Made by a program: the position numbers and the translations under genes
Part shown: positions 23,601 through 29,639 of the stretch, in pieces
How positions within the stretch are numbered: the first letter of the stretch is position 1
Layout of the letters: each line of letters opens with the position of its first letter
NCBI GenBank assembly: GCA_944548615.1
Contig: OX155950.1
Coordinates: 36,807,155 to 36,871,154, forward strand
Reading direction: 5' to 3'
Length of the DNA: 64,000 bases
Source: Micropterix aruncella
Taxonomy: Eukaryota; Arthropoda; Insecta; Lepidoptera; Micropterigidae
Notes under the pieces: generated by a model
Databases searched by the model: none
The model's input: only the letters and a program-made list of their open reading frames with translations
Told to the model about the DNA's origin: nothing

Positions 23601-26600
23601 TATAGATTGTAGAAATAATGGAATGTAAAATATTTTGAATACTTCCTTTGTTTTTGTTTACGCAAATTATAATATATAAATGCAAACCAATGACAATTTT
23701 CGTTTTCCGATTACACATTCATTTCAATTTATTATAATGTTTTATTAGCCTCTGTGAAGTTTGGTTTTAGGAAGTTAGCATTAAGGTGTCATTCCTAAGC
23801 GACGACTGTGGCGGCTCCAGCCGCGCGGCTCGAGCCGCGGGACTATGACTCATACTGTTTCGCATGTAAATAAACGAAACCCATTCCTATCACGCGGCTG
23901 GCGCCGCGCGACGGAAGCGGCTCTAGTGAGGCGGCTCGAGCCGAACGGCTAGACTGCTTGCATGAGCAGTCCAGTCGTAACAGCCGCGACGACTGGAACT
24001 CTGTTTATACGGTTTTGGTGTTTATTTCCCTATTAACCCCTAGAGCCCCGATTGGCCGATATCGGCCAAAACACGATTCAGCGTGACGACCCCGTTTTAA
24101 TTTTATTTTAATTTCTTTTATTTTATTATGTTTTATTATGTTAATATGTTTTATTTTAATTATTATTATATAATTAGTGGTTTGGCAGTAATTAATGTTT
24201 TGGTGAAACAGTGTCATAATTCAATTTTTAAACTAATTTTTACTAAAATTTTTTGGGACATCAACTTGTCAATCGGCTGAGGGGCCGAGGCCTGAAGGGT
24301 TAAATCATGGATGACTCGAGACATCGAACTAGTGCGTGAACACCCTTGCGTTTTCAACCCAAAACACCACCTGTACAAAGATGGAAACGTCAGAGATGAG
24401 GTCCTTAGCTTCAATCCCAGTTTTTCTGCAGGACTGATGGGTTGTTTGACTTTGTTACATGATTTTCTGTTTAAACCACTTTCGATGCACGGTAATATGT
24501 AATCAAACTGGACTATTCAAACGAAAAAACTTTCTGAACATTGAATCGTCCCGTAGAATATGTCCGTTAATTAAAATGTTTTGAAACCCCTCTTCGCATC
24601 TTGATAGGTACAATGAATGTGGCTTTTCGTTCTTTTTCAGCCTCATCAACAATAACTCTTCTTCCTCCTTTTCCTGCAATAAAAGATAAGTTAACGCCAA
24701 CAGTGATGCATCTGACATGATGTCCAAGACGGTACTGCTCTAGTCGCTCCTTTTTAAGGAATGTACTTGGCGGCTACAGCCGTACGACTAGCCGCGGGCC
24801 TCGAGTCGTGCGGCTGGAGTCGCCACAGCCGTAGCTTAGGAATGACACCTTTAGGATAAAACATTAAAACGACAATATGGATCCTTTTTCGCGTGATTAA
24901 GTCTAAGGCCTCTTGTCCACGTCACGGTATTTTCACCATACGGCGCGTTAGGTACACTTGGAGGTGTCAACTACATTGGGCAAACCCGTCACCTCAGGAA
25001 GTTTCAACAATATTTGATTGTTCTGTCTCCAGTCAGGTGAGCGTACAAGACTTAGGGACGAAACAGTCCACTGTCTAGTTACGCCACTCGCCCGTAAGAG
25101 ACCAAAGCCTTACCGCGAGAAACCGGGTGTCCACCCAGCGGGCCTTACTTCCAGTTACGCCCAGATTTTTCTGGCCTTCCGATTGGTTGCGGATTCGAAG
25201 TCGCTTACGCGGTCCTCTCTCTTACGTAGTGGGGATTATGTGTCTACCGAATATTTCGCGGACCTCGGCGTCCATTGCCCGGTCGTTTAGCCGGTATCGG
25301 GTAGCCGGACGGTCATATCAAGAGCGGTTGCCATTAGGTTAACAACCACCCCCGCTCTATAGAAAACAAAGCCATTTTCAGACTCCCCCGGTTATCAGTT
25401 GGAATACACAGTCGATTGGCTGACTCCGCACGCTGCGCAAACCATTCAGGAGCGCCCAAAGAATGATTTCCAGAGGAACTGGCCTGAAGGGGCAGAATCC
25501 TACCCGGACTTGCATTTCTGCTTGGATGCTACTGGATGGGTGCTGACCTGTGAGTTGGGCCGACCCCAACACATGGGTCATAATGGCCCAACTGCACTGG
25601 GTCCATCCGGCGTTAGGTACATCCATTTTGTAAACCAATTTACACCAATTTTAAAGCACTGATTTTAAAATTGTTTTTATATATTTTATTGAATTATACC
25701 GTATCGTATACCGTATCGTATTTACGTATTTGCCATATTGTATTACCTATATTGTATTATTCTTACAAATTTAGTATTTTGATTTGTATTATAGTGTTAT
25801 TTATTATTCTGATATATTATTCAATCTTAACCCCTCCTCTCGCGAAGTAAAAACTCACCTATCACTTTTGCGCGCGACATATTCGGGCAAAAAATCGACG
25901 CGAGTCAACGGCCTTGAGAAAAACGATCATAACTTATAAACCACTAAACGGATTAAAAAAAGATAAAGAGAAAAATGATCGCATTGAAATTTGACATATA
26001 AAACATTATAACCTTATCTCGTAAAACAATTAAGATAATAATGAATAAATATTACAAAATTGGCAAACTGAAAAAACTCGCCTATAAAATCATTTCGATT
26101 TTTTTGTCACAAAATACGTAAAATATGCAAAAATTGTAAATACAGTTATGTTCTTTATTAAATGCTTTACCAAAACGATATATTTTTTTTACTTATTTGC
26201 ATACAAAAATATTAATTTATTCAGCCTAGAAAAATTTTATGTATTCTCGCAAAAAAAAATTTTTTTAATTTTTAATTTGTGACTACTTATGGTATTTTTT
26301 TATATGAAATTCTTTCAAAATAACTTTATTACTACATCACACTTCTTAGAAATCACACCAGAACTTTGGGCTTTGTCTGATATTATAGAAAAATCTAAAA
26401 GTTTTGAGAGTTTGCGTCCGAACTTAATAATAAACTTTGAATGCTCATAATATAAAATTCGTTAGATTTTTTCAATTATATTGTCTTATCCTAGACTTAT
26501 TATATGTCTAATAACTAATTACTATACTCCAAAGAGTCACATTTCATCGAAAAACTATGGAAAATCGCACTTTATTCTCTCATAGTAATTATCAAAACAA

Positions 26601-28836
26601 GTTTCTTTGCGCGATTCATATTACAAAACAAGATATAATGTTCAAAATGTGCCTAATTATGTGATAACTTAGGATGTAAATGAAGCAATACTTATTTTGT
26701 TAGTAAATTAAAGCGACATTACGTCATATTTCGCGATATATCAGGATATTTCATAAACATTACAAAATAATAACAACCATTTTTTCGCGAGCCGTTTGTT
26801 GTCGCCGAAGTGTTTTCTTTAAAAATTCGTGAAAAACAGCAAATGGACTATCTCAATTGACTAATCCTCATGCCTAAACTACTTAAAAATGCAAATTACT
26901 CACTGTTCTCCAGTAAATGGCACAAAACACTGCACAAAACACTGTTTTTATCAACCATTTCGCGGAACTATACGCGGCCGCGGCGGTGGCCGATGGACAC
27001 TGCCGTTTTGACGTCTATGCTCACTTTTTAAATCGCCGTTCGATATTGCCACACAGAAATCTTGAATTAAAGATATTTTGGCCATATCGTTGCGCCCTCA
27101 GAAAGCATATAGTACGACGTTTCGAATCGTAAATTGCATTTTTCGCAGCGGCGAGCGCTTTGTCCGGTAGCGGACGTTTCGGTGTTTAGGCGGCCGACAT
27201 AAATGTCCCCAATCGGATGTTACGGAGTGAGCGGGTTAATTAAGTAAATTCATTGAATATAAAAATAAAAAGTTTTTTACGTTAATTAGGCTAATTGTTA
27301 CGTAAGTTGTTTTACTTATTTCAATTATTTACTCTGACCCGCCTAGATACGGGACATTTAAGTCCTAGTTAGGTGGGCACTGAGCATTAGCTGCATTTCG
27401 GTGTTCAATTTTTCCGAGTTACCTACTTATTGATAACAATGGGGCTAAATGTACAAACAAATAAATGAATACAGTATTGAAAAAAAAAAAAACAACATTT
27501 GAGGTGACAAAATAATTGTCGGCCGTGAAAACGTCCTGTAAGGTGGACAAACTCTCATAAGTCACCCCGTGGCCTGCGTTGCTCCAGAGTGGTCAAACCG
27601 AGAGCCGACAATCTTTTCTCGTATGATAGATGCTTCAAGTTAAAAGGCAATTTAGTCGCTCTTCGCTGGACCTTCTCTAGAAGATCGATATCCTTTCTAA
27701 AGTATGGATACCAGATCTGATAGACATGTTCCAAAATGGGTCTTACAAATGACTTATAGATTTTCAGCATCAGTTCCTCTGTGATATGGTGAAAAGCTTT
27801 TTGAATTAGGGTCAATAGAGAGTTTGCTCTCTTTACCAATGCAGTCACGTTTTCTTCCCATTTTAGGTCTTTAGTGACTATTACGCCAAGATCCCTTTGT
27901 GATTTCACAGCACTAAGACGGGTGTTTTCCAGAAAGTACGGTTGCTTAGGGTTCTTTTTACCGAGATGAAAAAAGATTATTGCAGTTTTGGAATCAGCAT
28001 GGAGAATATAAATGTAGAACTGGTAGCAATACCTAATAAATACCTCTACATCCAGGTCGACACTTGTTTTTGGGTTTATCCAACTACCAGATGACTGATT
28101 TTCGGTATCTTTTTATTGTCGATTGTCGATCAACGTATCTTTTTATTGTCAAACTTCTTTTATAACCTTTTTATTACAAACTGGGATATCATTTTTGCTT
28201 GTTTTGGCTGGTTTCATTTTTGAAAAAGCATCATAAGAGGTCATGAGGGAGCATGGTCAGATTCAACCTACAGCTTTTACCACCAAGTTTTCAAAAATGG
28301 GAATTTCCACATATTAATTTCGTAAGGAATTTGATAAACGCGATAGAAATCCAGACCCTCGGCCAACACATTGCATTTTTGCCACCACGGAAGATATTGT
28401 CAAAATAATAAAATATAAACAGACGCTGATTTCCGAATTTACACATGCTTAAGCACGCGTGTATGCAAGTATCTATTGTGCTGTTTATACAGCACATTAA
28501 AGTTGACGTTTGTAGAACTTCAACCCCCCCCAAACCGGCTTTTCCCTGGATTACCTTATTTCCAATCGCAAACGGCGTAAACTTAACAAATATGTGCAAA
28601 AATTTCACTCACTGCTGTACTTCGTGACATAAAACTTCCTCTCAGCGTCGCCAATGACGTCGTCGAAGTCGCTATCCGAAGGCTCTGAAAGCAATATCGC
28701 GAGTGGTTAAATGGACCGCTTCCGATTTATTCGCATTTGGAGATAACGTGTTGCGTTGATTACCGGGATATTCAACTTCTATGGCAATTCCCGCGTCCCC
28801 GGAATTCTCGCCGACATGTTCCATTTCGTCTCCCAT
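8444..28836 (-). CDS. ADD-domain zinc-finger protein (ADD1/ATRX-like), six exons, 3' end beyond the exons found
   Basis: The coding sequence is assembled from six minus-strand exons with GT-AG borders and compatible phases (1, 1, 0, 2, 0, 0), 1068 nt or 356 codons. The N-terminus is acidic ('EPSDSDFDDVIGD'). Residues about 50-180 form an ADD finger: a GATA-type pair (CTAC, CKRC) followed by a PHD-type set (CRWC, CCSSC, VFC, CFKC), ending in the helix 'WLTRSICWAVRRF'. After it comes a Lys-rich, low-complexity tail. In ATRX and DNMT3 this domain reads histone H3 (unmodified K4 with K9 methylation) and acts in the nucleus at heterochromatin. No SNF2 helicase exon is visible, which favours a separate ADD1-type protein over full ATRX, but the 3' end is missing. 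Intron 2 is about 13 kb and full of transposons. Confidence 0.85.
8960..9060 (-). repeat. Fragment of the 'GCGCCCAAACGCTTC' dispersed repeat family
   Basis: On the minus strand it matches the part of this family that reads like 'TTGTGGTTGAAATCGGTC' followed by 'CATATTTCAATCT'. Fuller copies are at 15140-15415, 52425-52800 and 61085-61290. Confidence 0.6.
9470..9800 (-). pseudogene. Reverse transcriptase fragment
   Basis: The minus strand reads 'VPIYK...ATDIANYRPISLLN' at about 9640-9540, the conserved entry to the LINE RT domain. It is frameshifted and cut off on both sides. The rest of the fragment (to about 9800) has only weak similarity, so the limits are approximate. It is in intron 5 of the ADD gene. 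Confidence 0.6.
9996..10317 (-). CDS. ADD gene exon 5
   Basis: 322 nt. The acceptor CAG is at 10320-10318 and the donor is CAG|GTGATT at 9995. The first base completes the split codon of exon 4, and then 107 codons follow. It encodes a hydrophilic linker with a basic cluster that could be a nuclear localisation signal ('SGKRKSDRIDKQEEPEAKQ') and a conserved-looking segment ('LIPMVKLGRPPSTISPTTP'). Confidence 0.85.
10620..11690 (-). pseudogene. 5'-truncated non-LTR retrotransposon with AAAT tail
   Basis: On the minus strand the coding part (about 11687-11230) reads 'ALCESLITYGIIGWGGCGKT', then 'LLEPLQVAQKFILKIILRRP', and after a frameshift near 11409 'GRKTSFGQRHYSFIAPRFYN'. This is the C-terminus of a LINE polyprotein and is related to the fragment at 44380-44870. 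Then come about 550 bp of AT-rich 3' UTR and an (AAAT)n-type tail near 10625-10660. It lies in intron 4 of the ADD gene. Confidence 0.75.
11691..12500. other. Intronic DNA without recognised feature
   Basis: A 131-codon frame exists on the minus strand at 11910-12305 but resembles no family I know and has no splice context. 12330-12420 is T-rich. Otherwise nothing can be named. Confidence 0.4.
12505..12860. repeat. Tandem duplication, ~181-bp period
   Basis: Two diverged units begin at about 12532 and 12713 with 'TATTATTTCTGTGATGT' and share 'ATTATTAGGTTTTTATAAT' and 'CAATCAGT'. A short remnant of the unit's start reappears near 13716 ('ATTTCTGTGATTGTGATC'), after the retroposon insertion. 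This suggests the array once continued and was split. Confidence 0.6.
12953..13616 (+). mobile_element. ~655-bp retroposon family, copy A
   Basis: The 664-bp unit is flanked by a perfect 14-bp target duplication TATGGCATTGAACA (12939-12952 and 13617-13630). It begins GGGAGCTAATGG and ends near 'CGCCCGTTGTAGTTGACA'. Copies B (24957-25609, minus) and C (62430-63083) align along the whole length and have different perfect duplications. There is no long open frame and no poly(A), so it is non-autonomous. 'GCGGTAAGGCGTTGG' near 13460 (copy C: 'GTGGTTAAGGCG') fits a pol III A box. Variable duplication length points to LINE-type target-primed insertion. It may be a long SINE. Confidence 0.85.
13738..14075 (-). 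pseudogene. Internally deleted mariner-type transposase fragment
   Basis: The minus-strand frame starts 'FKLTNLAETHKLIVEAYGDSGLSYLQ', matching the N-terminal helix-turn-helix of mariner transposases. It then passes to an unrelated or C-terminal stretch ('EVFIKAFQDAYHAQLSRS'). The DDD catalytic core is absent. Just past the coding end, 13739-13760 reads 'AAGGTGTGTCCGGAAAGTAA', like a mariner inverted terminal repeat. The opposite terminus was not found. Confidence 0.6.
14322..14470 (-). CDS. ADD gene exon 4 (second half of the ADD finger)
   Basis: 149 nt. The acceptor is TTTCTTCACAG before 14470 and the donor is GC|GTGAGT at 14321. It encodes 'VCIKRNCGASTLKKIES', then the last zinc pair 'CFKC', and the C-terminal ADD helix. 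Joined to exon 3 it reads FCA-VCIKRNCG, aligned with the 'FCKKCILRNLG' segment of vertebrate ATRX. It ends in phase 2. Confidence 0.9.
14566..14700 (+). repeat. Dispersed repeat shared with the window's right end
   Basis: Begins 'CACGAGTCGTAAGGGCTC' and is clearly related to 63862-64000 ('TACGAGTCGTAAGGGCTC', then 'CGGTACTCGGCC'). It starts about 100 bp outside ADD exon 4, in intron 3. The parent element is unknown. Confidence 0.6.
14876..14935 (-). repeat. C-run repeat fragment (GGGAAAGTCTTGGG family)
   Basis: On the minus strand: a G-run, then 'GGGAAAGTCTTGGGTGACAC'. The same phrase after G-runs occurs at 52945-53015 and 59735-59822, and a weaker version near 63315-63345. Confidence 0.6.
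15140..15415 (-). repeat. Copy of the 'GCGCCCAAACGCTTC' dispersed repeat family
   Basis: A nearly full copy on the minus strand: the purine-rich start (near 15415), then a CTGTCTGTGTG block, 'CGATAGCGCCCAAACGCTTC', 'GAGCTGAAATTTGGCATGCA', and a tail like 'CTTCAATCTCGAAATATT'. It stops about 40 bp from ADD exon 3. Related copies: 48290-48506, 52425-52800, 58600-58870, 60295-60470, 61085-61290. Confidence 0.75.
15455..15708 (-). CDS. ADD gene exon 3 (core of the ADD finger)
   Basis: 254 nt. The acceptor is CCGTTTTTAG before 15708. The donor GCC|GTTAGT at 15454 is weak but GT. The first two bases complete an Asn codon with exon 2. It encodes 'LELVTKERLHCTACDHHLG', then 'MLRTLVCKRCFGFY', then 'YCRWCGQGGEVLCCSSCP'. 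Ten zinc-ligand cysteines are visible, spaced as in ATRX ADD. Phase 0 at the end matches exon 4. Confidence 0.92.
15759..15893 (+). pseudogene. Left part of a non-LTR retrotransposon fragment, split by the CR1-like insertion
   Basis: Reads 'LFTKVYKAYVRHNPEYCYKL', then 'WNPYLCKYVDVLEKCSKEQT', the post-RT region of a LINE. It breaks off near 15900. The continuation ('RGDLIETQNSYKLL') is found on the same strand at 18690-18770, so the minus-strand LINE 15905-18680 inserted into it. Confidence 0.7.
15905..18680 (-). mobile_element. CR1/Jockey-group LINE, 5'-truncated
   Basis: A long open frame (16243-18687, minus) encodes the end of the apurinic endonuclease ('MAGDFNIDLL', 'CIDLIFSN', 'SDH') and a full reverse transcriptase: 'FRPISLVPCFAKVFEKI' (about residue 375), 'GFRKHKSTT', 'LSKAFDSVNH', 'GVPQGSILGPLLFIIFINDV', and the catalytic 'LYADDTS' (about residue 537). 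The C-terminus ends with 'YLGFKFFNSLPAEIKILQE'. There is no stop in about 800 codons, so the copy is young. The first ~100 endonuclease residues are missing. The 3' end at 15905 carries short (GACTAT) repeats in place of poly(A). It lies in ADD intron 2. Confidence 0.9.
16243..18687 (-). CDS. LINE ORF2: partial endonuclease plus reverse transcriptase
   Basis: 814 codons, continuous. The first ~10 residues probably come from flanking or junction DNA. The recognisable protein starts at 'NNTIIMAGDFNID'. The RT active-site YADD and the other conserved RT blocks are intact, so reverse transcriptase could be active. The endonuclease lacks its N-terminal catalytic residues, so this copy cannot insert on its own. 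No RNase H domain follows, which suits the CR1/Jockey group. Confidence 0.9.
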   Translation of the reverse strand: MIMILLCCENNTIIMAGDFNIDLLKPSYFAKTLCDFLRTYNLQSLVDFPTRIQNLSATCIDLIFSNISCDKISVRNILIDFSDHNAQLLESKVHKKPTNGGHVWKRPFNTNNIANFCNKIANEHLYLDLLNPEDTFSEFLRLFNCNLEACFPKKLHCADQRKKRSWITPGLKTSLTKLQLLQDICNSDNSSGFKNYYLKYKNVYDQAVVTAKRISIKQEIVNSRNQIQATWKIINRECRNKGNDHDNITEVIHDNIKYTEPEELANIFNDFFINACNTINKALPSSQKANNIVAVPESIYLYPITETELISCIKGLKSKPATDIWEHSMKLLKDASAVITPKLLPILNSCLKLGVFPSKMKIAKVLPIHKKGSKTELNNFRPISLVPCFAKVFEKIIFNRLLEFLDKKNILSNNQFGFRKHKSTTMAIGELVKLILKALDNSLNPLAVFCDLSKAFDSVNHDILLHKLELYGFRGRTLNLIKSYLKDRSQIVEIKKIKSLPKPITCGVPQGSILGPLLFIIFINDVGDSMPLNCNTLLYADDTSFVFQGTTSDEVGHNANKCLSVASNWFKTNQLLLNPTKTVAMNFALKKVNNINIIMDSNKVQVVNAAKFLGFTIDQKLNWSPHIERLSKELCSAIYAIRKIKFLAGEQAAMSTYYACFHSKMAYGILTWGNAPDSHRIFILQKQALRTIFGLKRDDHCAPIFKNKKILTFQSEFIYQCIIYAKANLKNEEKHSSLHEHNTRNKNNVVIPKVRLSLYQRSYLYLGFKFFNSLPAEIKILQEVAFKKCIKRNLAMHALYNLVEFDKAVLVFKK
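18681..19375 (+). pseudogene. Right part of the split non-LTR retrotransposon fragment
   Basis: Resumes with 'GRDLIET'-type coding (18690-18790), is interrupted by about 300 bp that do not match, and ends with 'NLRGHSNKLKRVNFLCNLPK' and 'VVDMWDKLPFEVISASSVNQ' (19135-19290). 19264-19375 (end of coding plus 3' UTR) is repeated almost exactly at 23008-23118. Confidence 0.7.
19656..22040 (-). pseudogene. hAT transposase (GTF2IRD2/ZBED-like), broken
   Basis: Reading from the probable ATG at 22040: 'MMSGGKKRKVDTEGRQFQEK', then a degenerate zinc-finger region ('PICLLC'). The middle is 'GFESFSIALDESTDLSDTAQ' with the catalytic-type Asp, 'WSKLIGVCTDGAPSMVG' and 'LHCIIHQQNLCSK'. The C-terminus is 'FGSTYKCEQFFSLMKVNKST', the hAT dimerisation block. 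Damage seen: a frameshift in the N-terminal finger near 21955, the LINE insertion at 20983-21558, a 4-bp GGTG duplication near 20866, and another frameshift near 20335. The family resembles GTF2IRD2-type domesticated transposases of vertebrates. Confidence 0.88.
20983..21558 (+). mobile_element. 5'-truncated LINE with RNase H tail, inserted in the hAT
   Basis: 576 bp flanked by the perfect 10-bp duplication TATATCATTA (20973-20982 and 21559-21568). It encodes the very end of an RNase H domain ('GNDATDELARKGS') and then the C-terminal domain of an I/R1-like LINE, with a zinc-knuckle-like CxxC...H...C ('MCRACMEAEETTKHILLDCK'). The frame is open to the stop at 21477. The 3' end is (TAAC)n, not poly(A). 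Confidence 0.9.
22281..22317. repeat. Hairpin in the hAT subterminal region
   Basis: Perfect 14-bp arms AACCTGCGCCTCGC and GCGAGGCGCAGGTT with a 9-bp loop. It lies about 220 bp inside the right end of the hAT, a plausible transposase-binding region. Confidence 0.75.
22365..22409. repeat. 21-bp perfect hairpin in the hAT subterminal region
   Basis: Arms of 21 bp (22365-22385 and 22389-22409, starting AGTGAGGCGGCAAACATCAA) separated by only 3 bp. The arms are perfect complements. This is typical of hAT subterminal structure. Confidence 0.8.
22546..22995 (+). repeat. Dispersed repeat family X, copy 1
   Basis: Starts 'GGATGTATATTTCCGGAAT', contains 'AAAAAGGCGGCACAATGCTG', and ends near 'GCTCGCAATGCCC'. 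It aligns with 34145-34612 over its full length and in part with 43540-43840 and 57613-57895. Function and class are unknown. Confidence 0.75.
23008..23118 (+). repeat. Direct repeat of the LINE 3' end at 19264-19375
   Basis: Starts 'AGCTCTGTCAATCAATTAAA' and runs through 'CTAAAAACTTGTTAATATTG'. About 95% of positions match 19264-19375. The two copies bracket repeat X and the hAT. Confidence 0.8.
23268..23428. mobile_element. 161-bp MITE, PIF/Harbinger type
   Basis: TTA target duplication (23265-23267 and 23429-23431). Termini AGGCTGATTTACA and, inverted, AGGATGATTTACA. Internal 'CATTGATCCA' and 'TGGATCAATG' extend the inverted repeat. TTA duplication fits PIF/Harbinger. Confidence 0.7.
24037..24299. 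mobile_element. 263-bp piggyBac-like MITE nested in the Harbinger element
   Basis: TTAA at 24033-24036 and 24300-24303. Ends CCCCTAGAGCCCCG and, inverted, CCCTTCAGGCCTCGG. No coding capacity. It lies immediately left of the MADF fragment, so it inserted after the Harbinger element. Confidence 0.75.
24311..24425 (+). pseudogene. MADF-domain fragment of a Harbinger accessory protein
   Basis: The frame reads 'TRDIELVREHPCVFNPKHHL' and then 'YKDGNVRDEV', matching the first helices of MADF/Myb-SANT DNA-binding domains (I-x-LV-x-x-P-x-L/V then Y-x-D and R). Harbinger transposases need such a partner protein. The domain is cut after about 40 residues. Confidence 0.65.
24503..24727 (-). pseudogene. 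PIF/Harbinger transposase N-terminal fragment
   Basis: 75-codon minus-strand frame 'MSDASLLALTYLLLQEKEEE' then 'DDSMFRKFFRLN', the usual N-terminus of HARBI1-like nucleases. The DDE catalytic domain is missing. The frame ends near the MADF piece, so the element is an internal deletion derivative. Confidence 0.7.
24957..25609 (-). mobile_element. ~655-bp retroposon family, copy B
   Basis: 653 bp, minus orientation, with a perfect 12-bp target duplication GCGTTAGGTACA (24945-24956 and 25610-25621). It aligns end to end with copies A and C, including 'CCCCGCTCTATAG' (25350) and the terminal 'GTAGTTGACA'. It is more diverged than A and C are from each other, so it may be older. Confidence 0.85.
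25831..27235 (-). mobile_element. piggyBac-like non-autonomous element, copy 2
   Basis: 1405 bp between TTAA sites (25827-25830 and 27236-27239). It is the reverse complement of 6624-8024 with only scattered substitutions and small indels. The largest difference is near 26955-27005 versus 6850-6900. It has no transposase. The two copies form a 1.4-kb inverted pair about 18 kb apart in the ADD gene. Confidence 0.87.
27541..27964 (-). pseudogene. Non-LTR retrotransposon reverse transcriptase C-terminus
   Basis: The minus-strand frame reads 'LSAVKSQRDLGVIVTKDLKW', then 'LLEKVQRRATKLPFNLKHLS' and 'LGLTTLEQRRPRGDL'. This is the post-RT segment of a LINE, related to 6040-6415 and 15759-15893. It is truncated on both sides. 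Upstream it passes into repeat family D. Confidence 0.8.
27965..28060 (+). repeat. Repeat family D fragment
   Basis: Contains 'AAAGATTATTGCAGTTTTGG' and 'AATCAGCATGG'. Better copies are at 40790-40985, 44150-44300, 46276-46420 and 55515-55745. 28061-28600 shows no feature I can name apart from AT-rich intron. Confidence 0.6.
28613..28684 (-). CDS. ADD gene exon 2
   Basis: 72 nt. The acceptor is GCTTTCAG before 28684 and the donor is A|GTGAGT at 28612. It encodes an acidic stretch leading to 'DAERKFYVTKYS'. Phases (1 in, 1 out) match exon 1 and exon 3 exactly, which is strong evidence despite the short length. Confidence 0.88.
28764..28836 (-). CDS. ADD gene exon 1 with start codon
   Basis: The ATG at 28836 is preceded by GCGAAA, a good insect start context. 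It encodes 'MGDEMEHVGENSGDAGIAIE' and four more residues, then donor G|GTAATC at 28763. A second in-frame ATG lies four codons later. The exon ends in phase 1, which with exon 2 gives a Glu codon. Confidence 0.85.
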
Positions 28837-29230
28837 TTTCGCTCTATAGATATACCATTCGTGACCGCGAACGCGCTGTTTCCGACGCGCGAATCGGTCG
28901 CCGGCGTGTCGGGCACCAAGCGTAGCACAAATAGGCGACGATAGACCGCTTTTCGGCCCGGTTCGTTAGAAAACCGAAGCGGAAGGACAGCGGGAAAAGC
29001 CGAAAAAAGCCGCAAGCACAAACATCGACCACGGAGCGCGGGCGGACCGCAGCCATAAACAATAGAATAATGTATACAGAGTTGCCATGCCATGCATACT
29101 ATGCACATGTAGTGGGGTGAAGAGTTTGCTTTGCACCCCGCCGAACGCGCAGACACCAATCACCGCCTGTCTGGCACCCGCTGAATTTTCATCCTGCGCG
29201 GATACGTTAAATCAGCCTGATGTCCTACTT
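28837..29230 (-). promoter_or_regulatory. CpG-rich 5' UTR/promoter region of the ADD gene
   Basis: GC- and CpG-rich compared with the AT-rich surroundings ('GACGCGCGAATCGGTCGCC', 'GCGGACCGCAGCC') and directly upstream of exon 1. No clear TATA box or initiator could be fixed, so the transcription start is not assigned. Open frames here on both strands look like products of the base composition. Confidence 0.5.
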
Positions 29231-29489
29231 TAAGTGGGTGTTTCATTAGCGAGCCCGCGAGTTAACGGTATAAACTGTTGGCTCGTTGGGTTGTCGACTC
29301 GCGTTGGTGTTCCATTGGCGGTACAATTCAAACAGTCGACAGTCCCTAATAAGTCTGTGCAGTCGACTCTCGATCGCCGGAGAATTTATATGATCAGTGG
29401 CCGGAGAGTAATGGCGTGTTCTCATACGGAGTTACTCTGTTACTTAGGTATACTCAGTGCCGGATTAGCCACGTAGCAAGCCCGTAGCA

Positions 29490-29592
29490 TTTGCACTGCA
29501 AATGCCCGTACCATTGCAGTGCAAATGCTACGGGCGCGGGGCCCGTAGCATTTGCACTGCAAGAGTAGCAAATGCTACGGGCCCCGCGCATT
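29490..29592. repeat. Compound hairpin near the hAT left end
   Basis: 'CCCGTAGCATTTGCACTGCA' is followed by its inverted copy ending 'GTGCAAATGCTACGGG'. A second shorter hairpin of the same sequence follows. 'GCTACGGGCCCCGCGC' is repeated at the right end (31631-31648), so this is subterminal hAT structure. Confidence 0.8.
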
Positions 29593-29639
29593 GGGGGGCC
29601 CCGCGCACCCACGTCTGCCTGAGCGTAAAATTATCGCTG

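Larger units (their letters stand above)
23784..24850. mobile_element. PIF/Harbinger element with two gene remnants
   Basis: 1067 bp between TTA duplications (23781-23783 and 24851-24853). Termini AGGTGTCATTCCTAAGC are inverted and extend for about 60 bp through GC-rich 'GGCTCCAGCCGC' sequence. It contains fragments of both proteins of an autonomous Harbinger: a MADF/Myb-like piece on the plus strand and a transposase N-terminus on the minus strand, convergent. A TTAA-flanked MITE (24037-24299) is nested inside. Confidence 0.88.

Noticed and set aside
26917..27132. 71-codon frame in the piggyBac-like copy 2
   Set aside because: Not open in the sister copy 1 and includes the element's most diverged part.
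28779..29163. Frames of 60-126 codons on both strands
   Set aside because: They overlap the ADD gene start and its CpG-rich upstream region; the spliced ADD exon 1 uses a different frame.
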